Positions 36,055 through 47,560 of a stretch of DNA of 64,000 nucleotides are shown piece by piece. The DNA is taken from positions 15,172,116 to 15,236,115 of the forward strand of contig JBBMNZ010000021.1 of the NCBI GenBank assembly GCA_037954325.1, given 5' to 3'. Each line of letters starts with the position of its first letter. Within the stretch, counting starts at the first letter, position 1. The notes under the pieces were generated by a model, which searched no databases, was not told the DNA's origin, and worked only from the letters and a program-made list of their open reading frames with translations. This DNA is from Fistularia commersonii (Eukaryota; Chordata; Actinopteri; Syngnathiformes; Fistulariidae). A program made the position numbers and the translations under genes.

Positions 36055-36260
36055 GTGCACTGGTGACGCTTCTGCCTCCCAGCGAGAAGGTCCCCGGTGC
36101 GATTGCAACAAGGGGGCCTTTCTCTGTGGAGTCACCACGTCCTCCTCGTGGGTTTCTTCTGGGTTCTCCACATTGCGTGAATGATCCAACCCCGGGATCC
36201 AACTCGGCTCCGGCCCGACCCCGGGATCGGCGGTTTGATAATGAACGAATGAGTAAACAC
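36055..36260 (+). repeat. Dispersed SINE-like repeat, partial
   Basis: CTTCTGCCTCCCAGCGAGAA, GGTCCCCGGTGCGATTGCAA, CTGTGGAGTCACCACGTCC and TTCTTCTGGGTTCTCCAC follow the family's order. It lacks the GCGGTTAGC start and the terminal part; a duplicated CCCCGGGATC word sits near 36194 and 36221. Confidence 0.55.
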
Positions 36261-37048
36261 CAGCGGTGGAGATGATTGACTTTCTACAAATATCGATGTT
36301 CCACTGAAAACTAATCTTCCCACCCAACTACCCGCTCTCCCCGTGGAGCTCCACTAATGAACGACACATTCTGGCTTTTCGGTTTCTAATGACTCAACAC
36401 TTCACAACACGGCCTTTTGATTATCTAGCAATAATAAAGCACTGGATTTTGCATTTCACCTGCACTACCGTCAGCACTTTGGTTCCCTCCTGTAATTAGA
36501 ATTAGAAATGAAAATGTTCTTCGGGACGATGTCACTGAGCTCGGTAGGAACCTCCCTGCGGAAAGGAACATTGTTTCTCCGTTCTTGGTGGCGAGTTCAC
36601 CCGAGAGGAGCAGCAGAAATTAGGCAGCAAAATAAAATGAGGGGGATCACAGAGGTGGCATCGGGTCACTTCTGCAGAAGTCCAATTATATCTCTGTATA
36701 AATGGTCTCAACTCATGTAGAGCTTTCACACATTGCGGTTGACACTGGGTTTCACTCAAGGCGCTACTAAACCATCAGGATCAACACGGGGTTCAGTGTC
36801 TTGCCCAAGGGACTTCTGAAATCATGGGTTTTTCTGGTTTCCTCCAAAGGTCCAAGTCCAAAAATGAGCGAGTGAACGGGTGTACGCCTTCATTCTCTCT
36901 CTCTTTCTACCGCCCAACTGGTCGAGGCAGAAGGCCGTCCACATCCAGACGAGATCCGTCCCAGGTTTCCGCTCCCGAGTATCATTGGACAACTCGTAAT
37001 AATCTATTCTTCATTAATACTGGCAGGGAAATTCGTTTGGTGCGATTA
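36261..37048. other. Unassigned sequence with repeat scraps
   Basis: Contains a small composite at 36785-36900: GTTCAGTGTCTTGCCCAAGG (the dispersed family also at 37.66 kb), then TTTCTGGTTTCCTCCAAAGG and GAGCGAGTGAACGGGTG (SINE-like family). Nothing gene-like was recognised. Confidence 0.45.
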
Positions 37049-37615
37049 ACCCAGAAAAAGCAGATGACAGGGTGCAAGAGAGGAGCTCTGGTATTGTATG
37101 AGGAAGTCTGGAGTGGCAGAGAAGTATGTTAGACTGGTGCGGGACATGTATGCTCGCAGTGAGACACTGGTACGGTGTGCTGTAGGGGTAACAGAGAAGT
37201 TCAAGGTGGAGGTGGGACTCCATCAGGGATCAGAAATGAGCCCCTTCTTGTTTGCAATGGTGATGGACAGGCTGACAGATGAGGAATCTCCATGGACCAT
37301 GATGTTTGCAGATGACATTGTGATCTGTAGTGAGAGCAGGGAACAGGTAGAGGAAAATCTAGAGAGGTGGAGGTATGCTCTGGAAGGGAGAGGAATGAAA
37401 GTTAGTCGCAGCAAGACAGAATATATGCGTGTGAATGAGAAGAACTCGGAGGCTACAGGGAGAGGAGGTCAAGAAGCTGGAGGATTTCAGGTACTTGGAG
37501 TCAACAGTCCAGAGCAACGGAGAGTGTGGAAAAGAGGTGAAGAGTGATAGTGAGAGAGGATATGATACCTGATGACCACTGAAGGGAAAAGCCGAAAGAA
37601 GAAGAAGAAGAAGAA
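37049..37615 (+). mobile_element. RTE-type LINE copy with large internal deletion
   Basis: Runs from AGAAAAAGCAGATGACAGGG to a (GAA)n tail. The frame 37098-37547 encodes GLHQGSEMSPFLFAMVMDRL and MMFADDIVICSESREQVEEN. Relative to the 58.8-kb copy it lacks one base near 37074 (GTGCAAG for GTGCCAAG), three codons before ESPW, and then about 0.5 kb after GAAAAGAGGTGAAGAG, joining to GTGAGAGAGGATATGA and GGGAAAAGCCGAAAG. No target duplication was found. It is inactive. Confidence 0.85.
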
Positions 37616-37639
37616 GGATGAACCGTGAGCAGTCGGCAT

Positions 37640-37760
37640 GCTGGCGACCAGGGGAGATGTTAGGAGTTCAGTGTCTTGCTAAACAACACCTGGACACCCT
37701 AGGAGGAGCCAAAGGCGATCGCTCTACCTCCAGCGCCGAGCTGCCCCCGACCAAACAAAC
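37640..37760. repeat. Dispersed 'GTGTCTTGC' repeat piece
   Basis: GTTCAGTGTCTTGCTAAACA, ACACCTGGACACCC and GATCGCTCTACCTCCAGCGC follow the order of a common fish repeat (…GTGTCTTGCCCAAGGACAC … CGACCGCTCTACC…). Class unknown. Confidence 0.5.
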
Positions 37761-39758
37761 CGGTTTGTGATTCACCGCCGTAGAAATAAAAATCCGACTT
37801 GGCTATGTGATGAAGGCTCGGATGGTTCAAACGTTCATCTCCGAACCGAATGTTCACGGTACGATTCCCGAGCTTCCCCTCGCTTGCGGAAGTGTTGCCG
37901 AGCAACAGCGGGCGCAGCTCGGGGTCGGCTCCATCGAAGAGGTCGTGTTTCACCGATGTAGAACTGAATGTAACAATTAAAAGGTCTTTCTTCTTTGACT
38001 TGAAATTGAAGATAAGGACCTTTTCCACTCTTGAATACTTCTTAAAATCATGTCAATCAGAAAACCAGGACAAAGTAATGCATGAATCATGGATGAACGT
38101 CCCTATAGGGTGTGAAAACAAATCCACAACGATTCTCCACAGGAGGAACTCAAGCTGCCGCTCCGCAGCGGTTTGTTTACCGTCAGTCTGGAAGTTCCAC
38201 GACAAACGCATTATCAGCCGGGAAGAAATTAAACAAATGCATAATAATAAAGTATTAGCATAAAAGCAAGTGCGTGTCTGTGCAGCCACGGTGTTTCCCA
38301 CCCTCAAAAAAAGGAAGAAGATAGAAAACGAATGTCAAATCCATTCTGGATTCGGCTCCCGCTGGATTTGTTTGCATGGTAAACTCCGCAAGGCCGCAAC
38401 CGTTACGTGCACCATTTAAGGCCGACACAAACATCCTAATTAGAAGGCATGTGATTTCACACAATTTGCATCACAGGTGGTGCTCAAAACACCGCAATCC
38501 AACGGCGACGATGCTTCCGACCGGAGACAATTGTTTACCGTCACGGCATAATCCCGCTTTTGGAAATGTGCGGCGTAAACAAATAAGTGGATTAAAAAAA
38601 AAATCAATGTGTCGACTTCATTCCGACCATACGCTTCTGCGGCAATTATGAGAGTTGTGCCGGAGCATGGGTGTAAGTGATGCGAGCCCAGGAGGCGCAA
38701 AGGGAACATCGAGGAGGCACTTAAAGCGCTCTTGAATGTAAATGGATTCATCCGTTAACTTAACAGCGGCGTCGACGTCTCGTAAACACGGGCTTTGCGT
38801 TCGACGCATCATGTGGTATCGCTTAACCCCGGGTGTCCGGCTGACAGGAGGGAAGAGAAGTTCCCTGCTTGACTCCCAGCTTCTACTTTCAAGTCTGCAC
38901 CTACAGGAGGGTTTTTAGGAGATACTTCACTTTGAAACATGGATAATGGGCACGTAATGAGTCTCCTGGACCGCAGATTGGCGTCTGCTGCCTCTTCCGC
39001 CCTTGTTTGCTGTGAGCATACCCAATGGCTCAACGTCTCCGTGCCTTTGAGATGCCGAACTACAGATGACATGCTGTTTTCTCGTGGACTCCCGGAGGAT
39101 GCAAAACACCTGGCTTCACGCGAGAGGCTTCACGCGGTATCTCTGCTCCCGACGTCAGCTTCGGTCGGCTCCTATGGACGGTCGAAGTGATTTGTGCACC
39201 GGATGAAATTAATCCAGTGTGAAATCACGAGTCCGGCACTGAACCTCAGGAAAGATCACAGAGGACACTCGTGATGCCGAGCGCCACGGCGATGTTCCAT
39301 CAGCGCTTATATGCTTTGCAGGCAACAATGTGCACGCCAAACATGCCCTTTCATCCGTGCGGCGAGCCGACTCGGCTACACTTGTTGTGCACGCGTTACG
39401 TTCTCGCCCGTTACAAATCAAACACGCTGACATTTCAATTCTGATCGGCCTTTGGCCCCCGGGGAACCGCAACCCCGGGAGATTTATTAGCTAAAACAAA
39501 GGACAAGCTCTGCCTCCCACGGCTTCATTTTTTTTTTCCTGACAGCTGTGCTCCATCTCGATGCCTCCAGGAGCCATCGCAGTGCAGCATGCAGAGGACA
39601 AGGTCAAGACTCGCTTATGTTCTGCGGCTTCTGTTTTATTTTACCGAACTCCACCGCGCACCGACCCGTCGCCTCATTAGCGCCGGCTCCCTCTCTCGGG
39701 ATGCGTTAAAAGTCGCCCCGAAGAGCTGAGATTTTAAAAAAAGGCGCAAGTACTGTAC
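37761..39758. other. Unassigned sequence
   Basis: Low repeat content; probably single-copy. Word-level splice-like signals exist (a pyrimidine-rich acceptor on the minus strand at about 38848-38870, and GTAAGTGATG on plus at 38671), but no pair makes a convincing exon. Confidence 0.5.
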
Positions 39759-39818
39759 CTCATCGGAGGGGCCGAGGCGTTCGCCGTGGAGGCCAAAGAC
39801 GGACCGGCTGAAGAGATC
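39759..39818 (-). CDS. Candidate 60-bp internal coding exon of an unidentified host gene
   Basis: On the minus strand the block is preceded by TTGGTTGTCTCTTGTTGCAG (39838-39819), a good 3' splice site with a pyrimidine tract and a GCTGAT branch-like word about 20 bases upstream. It is followed by GTACAGTA (39758-39751), a usable 5' splice site. The exon is exactly 20 codons and in phase 0 reads DLFSRSVFGLHGERLGPSDE; 16 of 20 third positions are G or C, coding-like against the AT-richer flanks. Other phases are also open, so the phase rests on codon bias. I do not recognise the protein. If real, it implies that much of this window is intron of a minus-strand gene with very long introns. Confidence 0.45.
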
Positions 39819-39828
39819 CTGCAACAAG

Positions 39829-42800
39829 AGACAACCAATCAGCTTCGGTGACCCAAAGACGGTACGGTACAACAAAAAAGACGACATTTTGCATCCGACT
39901 TGAATCCACAAATACCAACAATCTCCATATAACATTCAAATCGTATCGTGCTTCGTCGATGTTTTTGCTGTTCTCTTAAAAATCCCCCTTATAATATACA
40001 GCAGGATACGTATGGACACTTTAGTGGACACACTGGACGTGAAAGCTAAGTGGGAACTGGAATCTAATGCCGTGATTGCTGATGGAGAATGGGAGAGTTC
40101 TCGGTTGCCCTGGCAACAATGTTTAAGCAGCCCAACATGGAGGGAGTTCAGCTGGAAGTTAAGAATAAGGTATTTTAAAACTCCCTTGATAATAGCTTCT
40201 TATGATAATAACTGTTACATGGGTACAGCATCAACAAGCGATTTAAGGAAAAAACAGGTGTTTTCGCTTAGAGTTGACTGAGCTTGATGGTTTTTTTTTT
40301 GTTTGTTTGTTTGTTTTTGTGTTTTTTTTAATTTATTTTTTATTTTATTTTTTTTCGCTTGCTAGTGAGGAAATAAGTGACCTATAAAGAATATTGCATA
40401 ATGTGTATCTTGTTATGAGGTTTTGTAAGAATGTGGGTGACTCTGTCAAGGAACCTGTTCTAATAAATGTTCAAAAAAAAAAAAAAACCTTTATTGTCTT
40501 GGCAGTGCAACGAGGCGATCGCAAAATCAATTTCCTTTTCCCGATCGCAGATAAAACATACCAATTAAAGCCCGAGATTAGATTGTGAAAGTTTCTCTCC
40601 GACCGCGAATCGTCAGAATGGCGGCGCTCCTACGCCTCGTGACTTTTGAATGTCCGTTCCTTTCGCTCCGATCGAAATACCGCGGGATTTACCGGGTTTA
40701 TCTTTCATAAAGAGGACTTTGTTTGTGCAGCCGACGTCTGGGAAACGTAAGCTGCCGCGGAGATCGCGGTTCCGACTCGGCGCGGAGTTTCAGGAGGCGG
40801 CGAGGACAAGTTTTACAGGGTCGAACTGAAAGCTGCAAAAACGCCAGGATGATTTTATAAGGACTAATTCTTCGGTATCAATTATAGAATATTCTACAGC
40901 AGGCCGGCGTAGCGGTTAGCGCCTCCGCCAGGCACTTTTGGACCACCGGTGACAGGATCTAAAACGGTGTGGATGAGTCCCTCACGGTACCATTTGTCAA
41001 TGTTATCCTTTAGAATGAGACTCCCTCTCAAGATCGTCAAGGGCCGGATTATTTCTGAAGGCCTTGAACACATCCAGCGCTGAAAGTGATTCTCCAGCTC
41101 AGAACGTTTGCCTTCAGCCGTCTTTTATTTGACGTCGGATGTTCCGGGCTCCGGTTGCTGAGGAAACCCGGTTGTGTACCTTCCATATTTATCAGTTCTC
41201 GTTCCGCCACTTCCAGCGATTCATTTTCACCGGTACTTGTCTCCTTCCCCCGCCTTAAAGTTCAGATTAATTTAACTCACTCGCCGTTCACGTTGCATCA
41301 GCGGCGTTTATTTTGGCTGTTGGCATTTCATCCCAGACATTCCTTACCCCCCCCTTGTCACGTCAATCGAGCACAAAGAGAGCCCGTCTTGCATTTTAAA
41401 CTCCGAGCTCCCGCTGCTCAGGTTTAATGAATGGAAGGGTATGAATACAGACGTCGTTATATCGGTCCGCCGGCGATGGATGCCGCCGCTGCGCCCGACG
41501 CCCCTCCAGCCGTATTCCGTGTCGCGGTAAAAATTGTACATGTCCAGAAAACCGGATTGGAATCGACGCTATTCCGGGTGAAAGTCCCTTTAACCCACTT
41601 TGAGTGTTTTGTCAGCTCGCCGTCTCGAGGGAATATTCAATTAGCTCGAATTAATAACGCGGCGCCCGCGTCCGGGAAAATCCGATTCTTAGCCTCTTAT
41701 TCAAGATGGCAGCGACCCTGTTTTTGTTTTCGGGACATCTGCTTTTTCTGATGTTTTTTGAAACGCTGTCAAAGCGGCAGCCGGACAAGCAGGCAGAGAA
41801 GCAGATGCGGAAGCAAATGATTTCTGTCAAAAATGTGTTAAAAACCATGGCGGAGTGGTTTGGCCCAGAAGAGGCGAGGAAATAGACAAAGGGAAGTCCC
41901 CTATCTTTTTGTTTCTTGGTATTTCCCAAGAGGACAGTTTTCAAACATCGCCTCTCAGCTTGTTTAAGGGCTCATTTAGCTTATATAACAGGTGCGTCTG
42001 TTTCGTTGTACTGCTGTTAAGCGATACGTCCACTGACAGAGTTCACTTCCAAGTTCTGAGCTCTGTTTTGGACAATAACATGACGCCGCTGGAGGAGCGG
42101 CTAATAATTACGCGGCGGCACGCGGACGGACAATCGGTATCCCCGGCCATGCTGATGCCATATCGTCTTCTTCTTCTCTGCTCCTGTTGCCGGTTGCACT
42201 CTGTTTGCGGCGTTCGGCTGAAAACATGTAGAATTCTGCCAGAAAGCAAAGATCGGTGATTTGTGCCCAATTATGTGGGCGGTCCAACCTTAGCGACGTT
42301 AGCTCGGACCAGAACCGCCTGCTCTTCTGCACCATGTATCGGTCCGCCTCTCCTTCCTTTTCTTTCAAGCCGCTGACATCTTCGCTAAGCCTCTCTGTCC
42401 GATCGTTTTCCGCGCATTCGTCTCCTCGTCTTCCCTCTCTATCTGTCCGCAAACAGCCGCGGTCGATAACTCCCGATCCCGCTCATATGGGACGGTCCAA
42501 TCCCTTCAGACGCCTCCGAATTTAATCCCCGTCGTTTTGATGTACGTTACAAAAGCAGAGAGCCGACGCCGGCCACTTCACGCGGGATCAACGAGAGGTC
42601 CATTTTCAGACCGGCGATCTCCGCCACCTCTTCCTCCTCTCAGCCCCTCAACGTCCACAGAAATGTCCACTAAATGTCTGTTTACCATTCATCGTCTGCC
42701 GTCTCCCGGCCGAGCCCTTTGTTAGCGTAGGCTAGAGCGGCGCCCTGAGTCGGTGGCGGTTCCTATAATCCACTTTGGATGTGGAGGATTTGCACGCTGT

Positions 42801-43084
42801 CCCCGTGCTATCGGTAACCGGAGTGCGGCCTCGCCGAAGCCTGAGAGGCGACCGATTGCCCAGCTCCGGAACGACGGGTCACGGCTGGGTGAAACCTCAG
42901 ATAAATCGCACCAACGTGAGCGGGAGCTGTTTTTTCAGCTGATAATCTATTTCCAGGCGTAGAGGAAGGCTCTGGAAGACAATGCACAAAAACAGTCATC
43001 GCATTGTCATTTGACGTTGGGTTCAATGTCAGCAAAGCACAAGGTAACTCTGGGAGCATACAACGTCTGCCCCCTCGTCCATGC
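39829..43084. other. Unassigned, mostly single-copy sequence
   Basis: No gene recognised. T-rich tracts at 40291-40358 and an A run at 40471-40486 are present. A short GCGTAGCGGTTAGCGCCTCC at 40907 is the front end of the SINE-like repeat. Open frames at 41086-42259 and 42108-42452 lack motifs. Confidence 0.45.
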
Positions 43085-43300
43085 CATGTAGAGGCATACA
43101 ACTATTCACCTTCTCATTCAAACGCCTGGACAACTTGAAACCTGCATGTTTTTGGACTTTGGGAGGAACCCGGAGAACCCCGAGGAACCCCACGCAGACA
43201 TGGAGACTCCACCCCGAAAGTCACCATGTGGGAATCCAAGCAGGTCTTCTTGCTGTGAGGCTGCAGTCCCAACCACCCGGCCGCTGTGCCGCCCAAGAAT
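43085..43300 (-). repeat. Dispersed SINE-like repeat, good copy
   Basis: On the minus strand: GGCGGCACAGCGGCCGGGTG, ACTGCAGCCTCACAGCAAGA, GATTCCCACATGGTGACTTT, GGAGTCTCCATGTCTGCGTG, GGGTTCCTCGGGGTTCTCCG, CCAAAGTCCAAAAACATGCA, and GTTTGAATGAGAAGGTGAAT. The last words are the unit-like segment of the minisatellites. Short AT differences separate it from the copies at 8.9 and 53.3 kb. Confidence 0.7.
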
Positions 43301-43689
43301 AATTCCCATCACGGTCCAATGTCTGGCTGGTCATCGCTGTTTCGGGGTAGCAGGAAGTGACTCCTGAGGGGCCGCACTCACTTTAGCTCAGCTCTGCTAA
43401 CTGTGCTACTTTCCTGCTCCACTTCCTGCTCCAGTTCTTGTCCCCTAGAAGTTTCCCTGCACTGGCACACTTAACTTCTTTAACTGGTCCCTTTTTTCAA
43501 AAGTCCAGGCTGCAAAAAGAAATTTCTTTTTTTTTTTTTTCTGCTTGCATATGTGTCAGTCTAAATCAGGTTTTAAAATGTCGCGGAAACAGAGACACAG
43601 ATCGGACGTTCCATGCGTGAGGCGAAAACGACGAAAAACAGCAAGAGAGGAAATACAAACGAACCAACGAGAAGGTCGGATTCACATCG

Positions 43690-43805
43690 AGACAAAAAAA
43701 CTTCACCCTCTCATTCACACATCTGTGGGAGGAACCTGAAGAGCCACGGGAACAACATGGAGACTCCACACGGAAGCGCTAACGTCCACGAACAGGCGGA
43801 AACGT
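43690..43805 (-). repeat. Dispersed SINE-like repeat, short piece
   Basis: Contains CACCCTCTCATTCACACATC, TGTGGGAGGAACCTGAAG and CATGGAGACTCCACACGG, the reverse strand of the family, with an internal deletion. Confidence 0.55.
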
Positions 43806-44716
43806 GACGTCTTCTACCGAGCGGGTTTTGAGATCGCTTCGCAACAATCACCTCGATTTCCTTCCGTTCTGAAATAATATAAATAATATCCACTCACAGC
43901 GTCAGCGCGCTTATAACAATAGCACTTGCACTTCGTCCAGAAAAGAACTTTTAGATTCACCGTTGGACGTCCGTTGGAGGAGATTAACGGCTAACGGCTA
44001 ATGTCGGCTAACGCTCGCCGCCATTTGTGCCGCCCCGGGCTTCAGCTGCGTTTAAAAAGGCATTTCTTTCTCGTTTCGGACGAAAGCACTCGTCAGCGCC
44101 GATATATCCGTGCGGCCCGTTGGTGACCGTGGAAGCGGCGTGGAAGCAATTTGGTCTTTACGACCGTCTGCTGCCGATTAGCCGACCGCTGCCGCGTTCG
44201 TTTCAAGTTTTATCACCCCGTCGCTCAACGGGTATTAACTTTAAAATTGTAATTAATGCAAACATCTCACACAACGTTAACTCACAAGAACAGCGAATGA
44301 ATCGCCGCAGCCATCGACAACATCGCGGCGGGTACAGTGCGCCCCCTTAACCCCCCCAGAACCCCCTCGCTATGGTAACGACCCGTAATGACCACCATTG
44401 TGGGAACAGCTGTAGTCGTAGCAACAGTTGGTGAGTGCAGCCCTTTCAAAGTGAAACAAAAGGACGGGGAGCGGCGAGGAGGAAGAGGAGGGCGGAGAAG
44501 AAGCGCCCTGTCGTCGGCAGTCGGACGAGACACGCTTCTCAATCCGATCCGTCCGTCCATCAGGACGTCCAGCCTGCTCTCCAACGCATCACCAGCTCAG
44601 GAACATCTTGTTCTGTTTTTGCGCGATTCCGTTTATTTACCCGTCCGCGGTTCCGTCGCTCACGCCGTCGTTCACCTTCCCGTGTATTCCAGATCATCCG
44701 TCTCCAGCCGGAAGGC
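43806..44716. other. Unassigned sequence
   Basis: CpG-rich, no recognised gene. A splice-bounded open segment at 44360-44430 (+) is discussed as a weak candidate in the findings. Confidence 0.4.
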
Positions 44717-44793
44717 CCGACGACCCCCCGACGACCCCCCGGCGACCCCCCGGCGACCCCCCGACGACCCCCCGACGACCCCCCGACGACGCC
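44717..44793. repeat. 11-bp GC-rich tandem repeat
   Basis: Seven tandem units of CCGACGACCCC (variants CCGGCGACCCC and a final CCGACGACGCC). Because 11 is not a multiple of three, all frames read proline/arginine/aspartate-rich peptides, which creates the false open frames of 95-193 codons over this spot. Confidence 0.95.
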
Positions 44794-45019
44794 CGGACGC
44801 TCCGTGTGTCCTCCTGGCTGAGAGCCGCCAGATCCTGAAATATTCATGTCCTACCGGTGAAAGCCGCCGCCAGGACATTCTGCGGTTTTTGGGGAAAATA
44901 TCGAAGTGCGTCCGCCGACGGCCTCGGCGTGGAACGACAGCGATTCGGCTTCCTGACGTTTATATTTAATGGATCAAATGTCGCAGTGACAGAGAGCAAC
45001 GTGCATGGCTGATGAAGTG

Positions 45020-45985
45020 CTGTGAGAGAATAAACAAATAAATAGATAATAGAAAAAATGTAAAAAAAAATGAAAAAATTAAAATGAATAGATAATAATA
45101 ATATATTATAAATAAATGACTAAACAAATAAATAGAAAAAAATGATATAGTAAATGAAAATACATACAGACTTAAATGAATGGAAGAATAGATAAAATAA
45201 TAATTGATTAAATAAAAAATATTGATTGAGTGGGTAAATAGATAAATGAATTAAACAGAAAAGTAGATGAAAAAAAACAAACTAATAAATAAATGAATAA
45301 GTAAATAAATAAAAATAATGGCTCTATATATAAATGAATAGATGATTAGAACAATGAAAATGACTAAATAAAATAATATAAAAAGTTATGAGTAAATGAG
45401 TGAGTAAATAAATGAATGACTAAACCAAAAGAAAAACAGGTGAAAAAAAATGAAAAAGGAAACAAATAAAAAGTAATGGATCTATACATAAATAAATAGC
45501 AGTATAAATACAATAAAAATAACTAAATAAAATAATATAAACAATTATGAGTAAATGAGTTGGTAAATAAATAAATTGTTGAACCAAAAGAAAAACAGAT
45601 GAAAAAAAAAATGAAAAAGGAAACAACTAAAGTAATGGATACATACATAAATAAATAGCTGTCTAAATACAATAAAAATAACAAAATAAAATGATATATA
45701 AAATTGTGAGTAAATCAGTAGATAAATACATAAATAAAGAGATGATCAAACCCAACAGAAAAACAGGTGACAAAAAATAAAACACTAACAAACAAATGAA
45801 TAAGTAAATAAACAAAAATGATGGATAAATAAATGAATGAATAGATGAATAAACACAATAAAATAAATAAATCAATAATTACATAAAATAATGAGTAAAC
45901 AAGGATGTACGATTAAACCAAAAGAAAAACTGATGAGGAAAAAAATAAATAAACAAATGAATGAATAAATAAATAACCAATCCCG
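45020..45985. repeat. AT-rich tandem array, 160-172-bp unit
   Basis: The landmark ACCAAAAGAAAAACAGG (or close variants) recurs at about 45251 (weak), 45424, 45583, 45750 and 45917, spacing 159-172 bases. Between landmarks each unit has AATGAAAAAGGAAACAA, ATAAATAAATAGC and AATACAATAAAAATAAC in the same order. Each unit is itself built of AAATGAATA-type short words. Minus-strand frames rich in F, L, Y and I are artefacts of this composition. Confidence 0.85.
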
Positions 45986-47069
45986 GCTGTTAAATGCTTT
46001 TTTTCCTCAAACACGGGATCATTTGCAAACAGGTAATCACAATTCAACCGCCCCGAACGCCGGCGCCAGCTGTTTGTTCTTGCGCCCTTCCCCCCCTCCG
46101 TCTTCTTGTTTTCCTCTCGTCTTGCCCCCCTTTCCCTTCCCTTATCTCCATCCACGTCGCCGACCCAAACATCTAAACCCTCCCCCCCTTTTATTCCTCA
46201 TTTTCCGCATCCTCTTGTTTTCTTCAAGAGGAGGGTTTTTGAACGTCTTACTGCCAGACGCCTTCCTCTTCCTTCCCTGGGTCACCTCTCCCTTGTCGTG
46301 AAGGTGACCTTGTGGCAAAGATACCTTTAAGAGTCTCCATGGAGACGGCATCCGGCTTGAAGATGTGTGTGTGTGAAGCGAGGGGGAGGGGGGGTGAAAA
46401 AAAAAAAAAAAAACGACAAGAATGAGAATGAAGCGGCGTGAAGGAAACTTCCGGCGCCGACCCTCGTCCGGCCGTCGCCTTCTACAACAAGCAAATAAAA
46501 AGACGGGCCGACCAAATCCCCTTATTTGACGAGCTTCCACCCGGAAAAAATTCAATTTAATGACATACAAAGCGCTGTGTGTTTGTAGCGTTCTTAGCCA
46601 CCACGGTATAATCCGCCTAATTTACTCAGAGGGAACGCGGTTCGTAATCTACAGGAAAAGGGAATTGCGGGAAGATCTCGCGCCGGCGCTCGTCAACAAT
46701 GCGTTTCGGCCATCGGAGCAAAAAGACGTCCTTCGGCGGTGCGTTCGAGCGTCTGAGTTTGCAACTAAACAAAACGACGGCGATCTTTTAGCGGTGGCTT
46801 CCCTGCCGTGCGATTAACTGGGACGATTCGGCACATTTGGGAGGAATAATTGGGCGGTTCTGTTGACGGTCGAGCCTGAAAAAGCCGTGATTGCACTCTG
46901 TTTTCCTTGTGTCTGATTGACTATCGGGCGACGATTAGCCGTTTTCGCGCTTTTTGTAGCGGTGCATTCAGACAGCAGAGGAACCAGGGATTGTGGAGCT
47001 CAGCGCTGAGAACTATTTCAGCTCCTACTCAGAGGAACGGTTCTTTTACAAACTCGTGATGTAGGTGCT
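45986..47069. other. Unassigned sequence
   Basis: C-rich patch at 46085-46190, an A run at 46398-46414, no recognised gene or transposon. Confidence 0.5.
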
Positions 47070-47560
47070 TGGTGTTTGGTCGATCTGAAAGGTATGCTCA
47101 TTAGCAGATACTTCTTGTGGAAGGCTATCTTAAAAGCTATCCTGGTCACTGGTCAGATGTTTGCTTTGGACAAAATGAACAGAGGCGCTGAGAAATGGAG
47201 CGACGAAGAGCTCCGAGCTCTTCTGGCCTGCGACGCCTCAGAGGGGTTCGCAGAGGAACATCTACATGTTGGTCCAAAATAAGTCCGGAGTTAGCCCACG
47301 GCTAACGGGCTTCTTGACGAAGCGGGCGCTGCGGCAGCTTCCACCTCCATGTTGTCCTTCGGTGCTGCACCGGGCGGGACAGGTTTTGAAAGCGACGGTG
47401 CTGAACCACGCGAACGCACCGGAGGCGCCATTGGCGTCCCTCGGTTTTGGAGTTCGGCCCCGTTTTCAGCAGAGGCCGAAGGGACGCGAGCGATGAGCAG
47501 CCGCTCGGGGCGACGTTGCTGCGCCTCACGGAACAGCAAGGAATGCTAACATGGAAAAGC
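47070..47560 (+). mobile_element. Harbinger-like relic with clear Myb/SANT motif (copy E)
   Basis: The plus-strand frame 47076-47282 ends MNRGAEKWSDEELRALLACD then EGFAEEHLHVG and stop. W-S-D-E-E-L-x-A-L-L-A is the first helix of Myb/SANT-like DNA-binding domains of the kind carried by Harbinger second proteins. Downstream, CTTCCACCTCCATGTTGTCC and GGAATGCTAACATGG are the reverse complements of conserved words in copies A-D (GGACAACATGGAGGTGG, TTAGCTTAGCATTCC), so this is the opposite-orientation member. The helix 2-3 part and any transposase are missing; it is a relic. Confidence 0.55.

Noticed and set aside
38618..38870. Minus-strand frame after a pyrimidine-rich acceptor (…CCTCCTGTCAG)
   Set aside because: No donor of acceptable strength occurs before the stop, and codon use is not coding-like.
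44388..44969. 193-codon proline/arginine-rich frame
   Set aside because: Its distinctive part is the 11-bp GC repeat, which is open in every frame; no recognised domain or coding bias outside it.
45420..45875. Hydrophobic minus-strand frames resembling membrane proteins
   Set aside because: They are translations of the AT-rich tandem array; composition alone gives F/L/Y/I-rich peptides.
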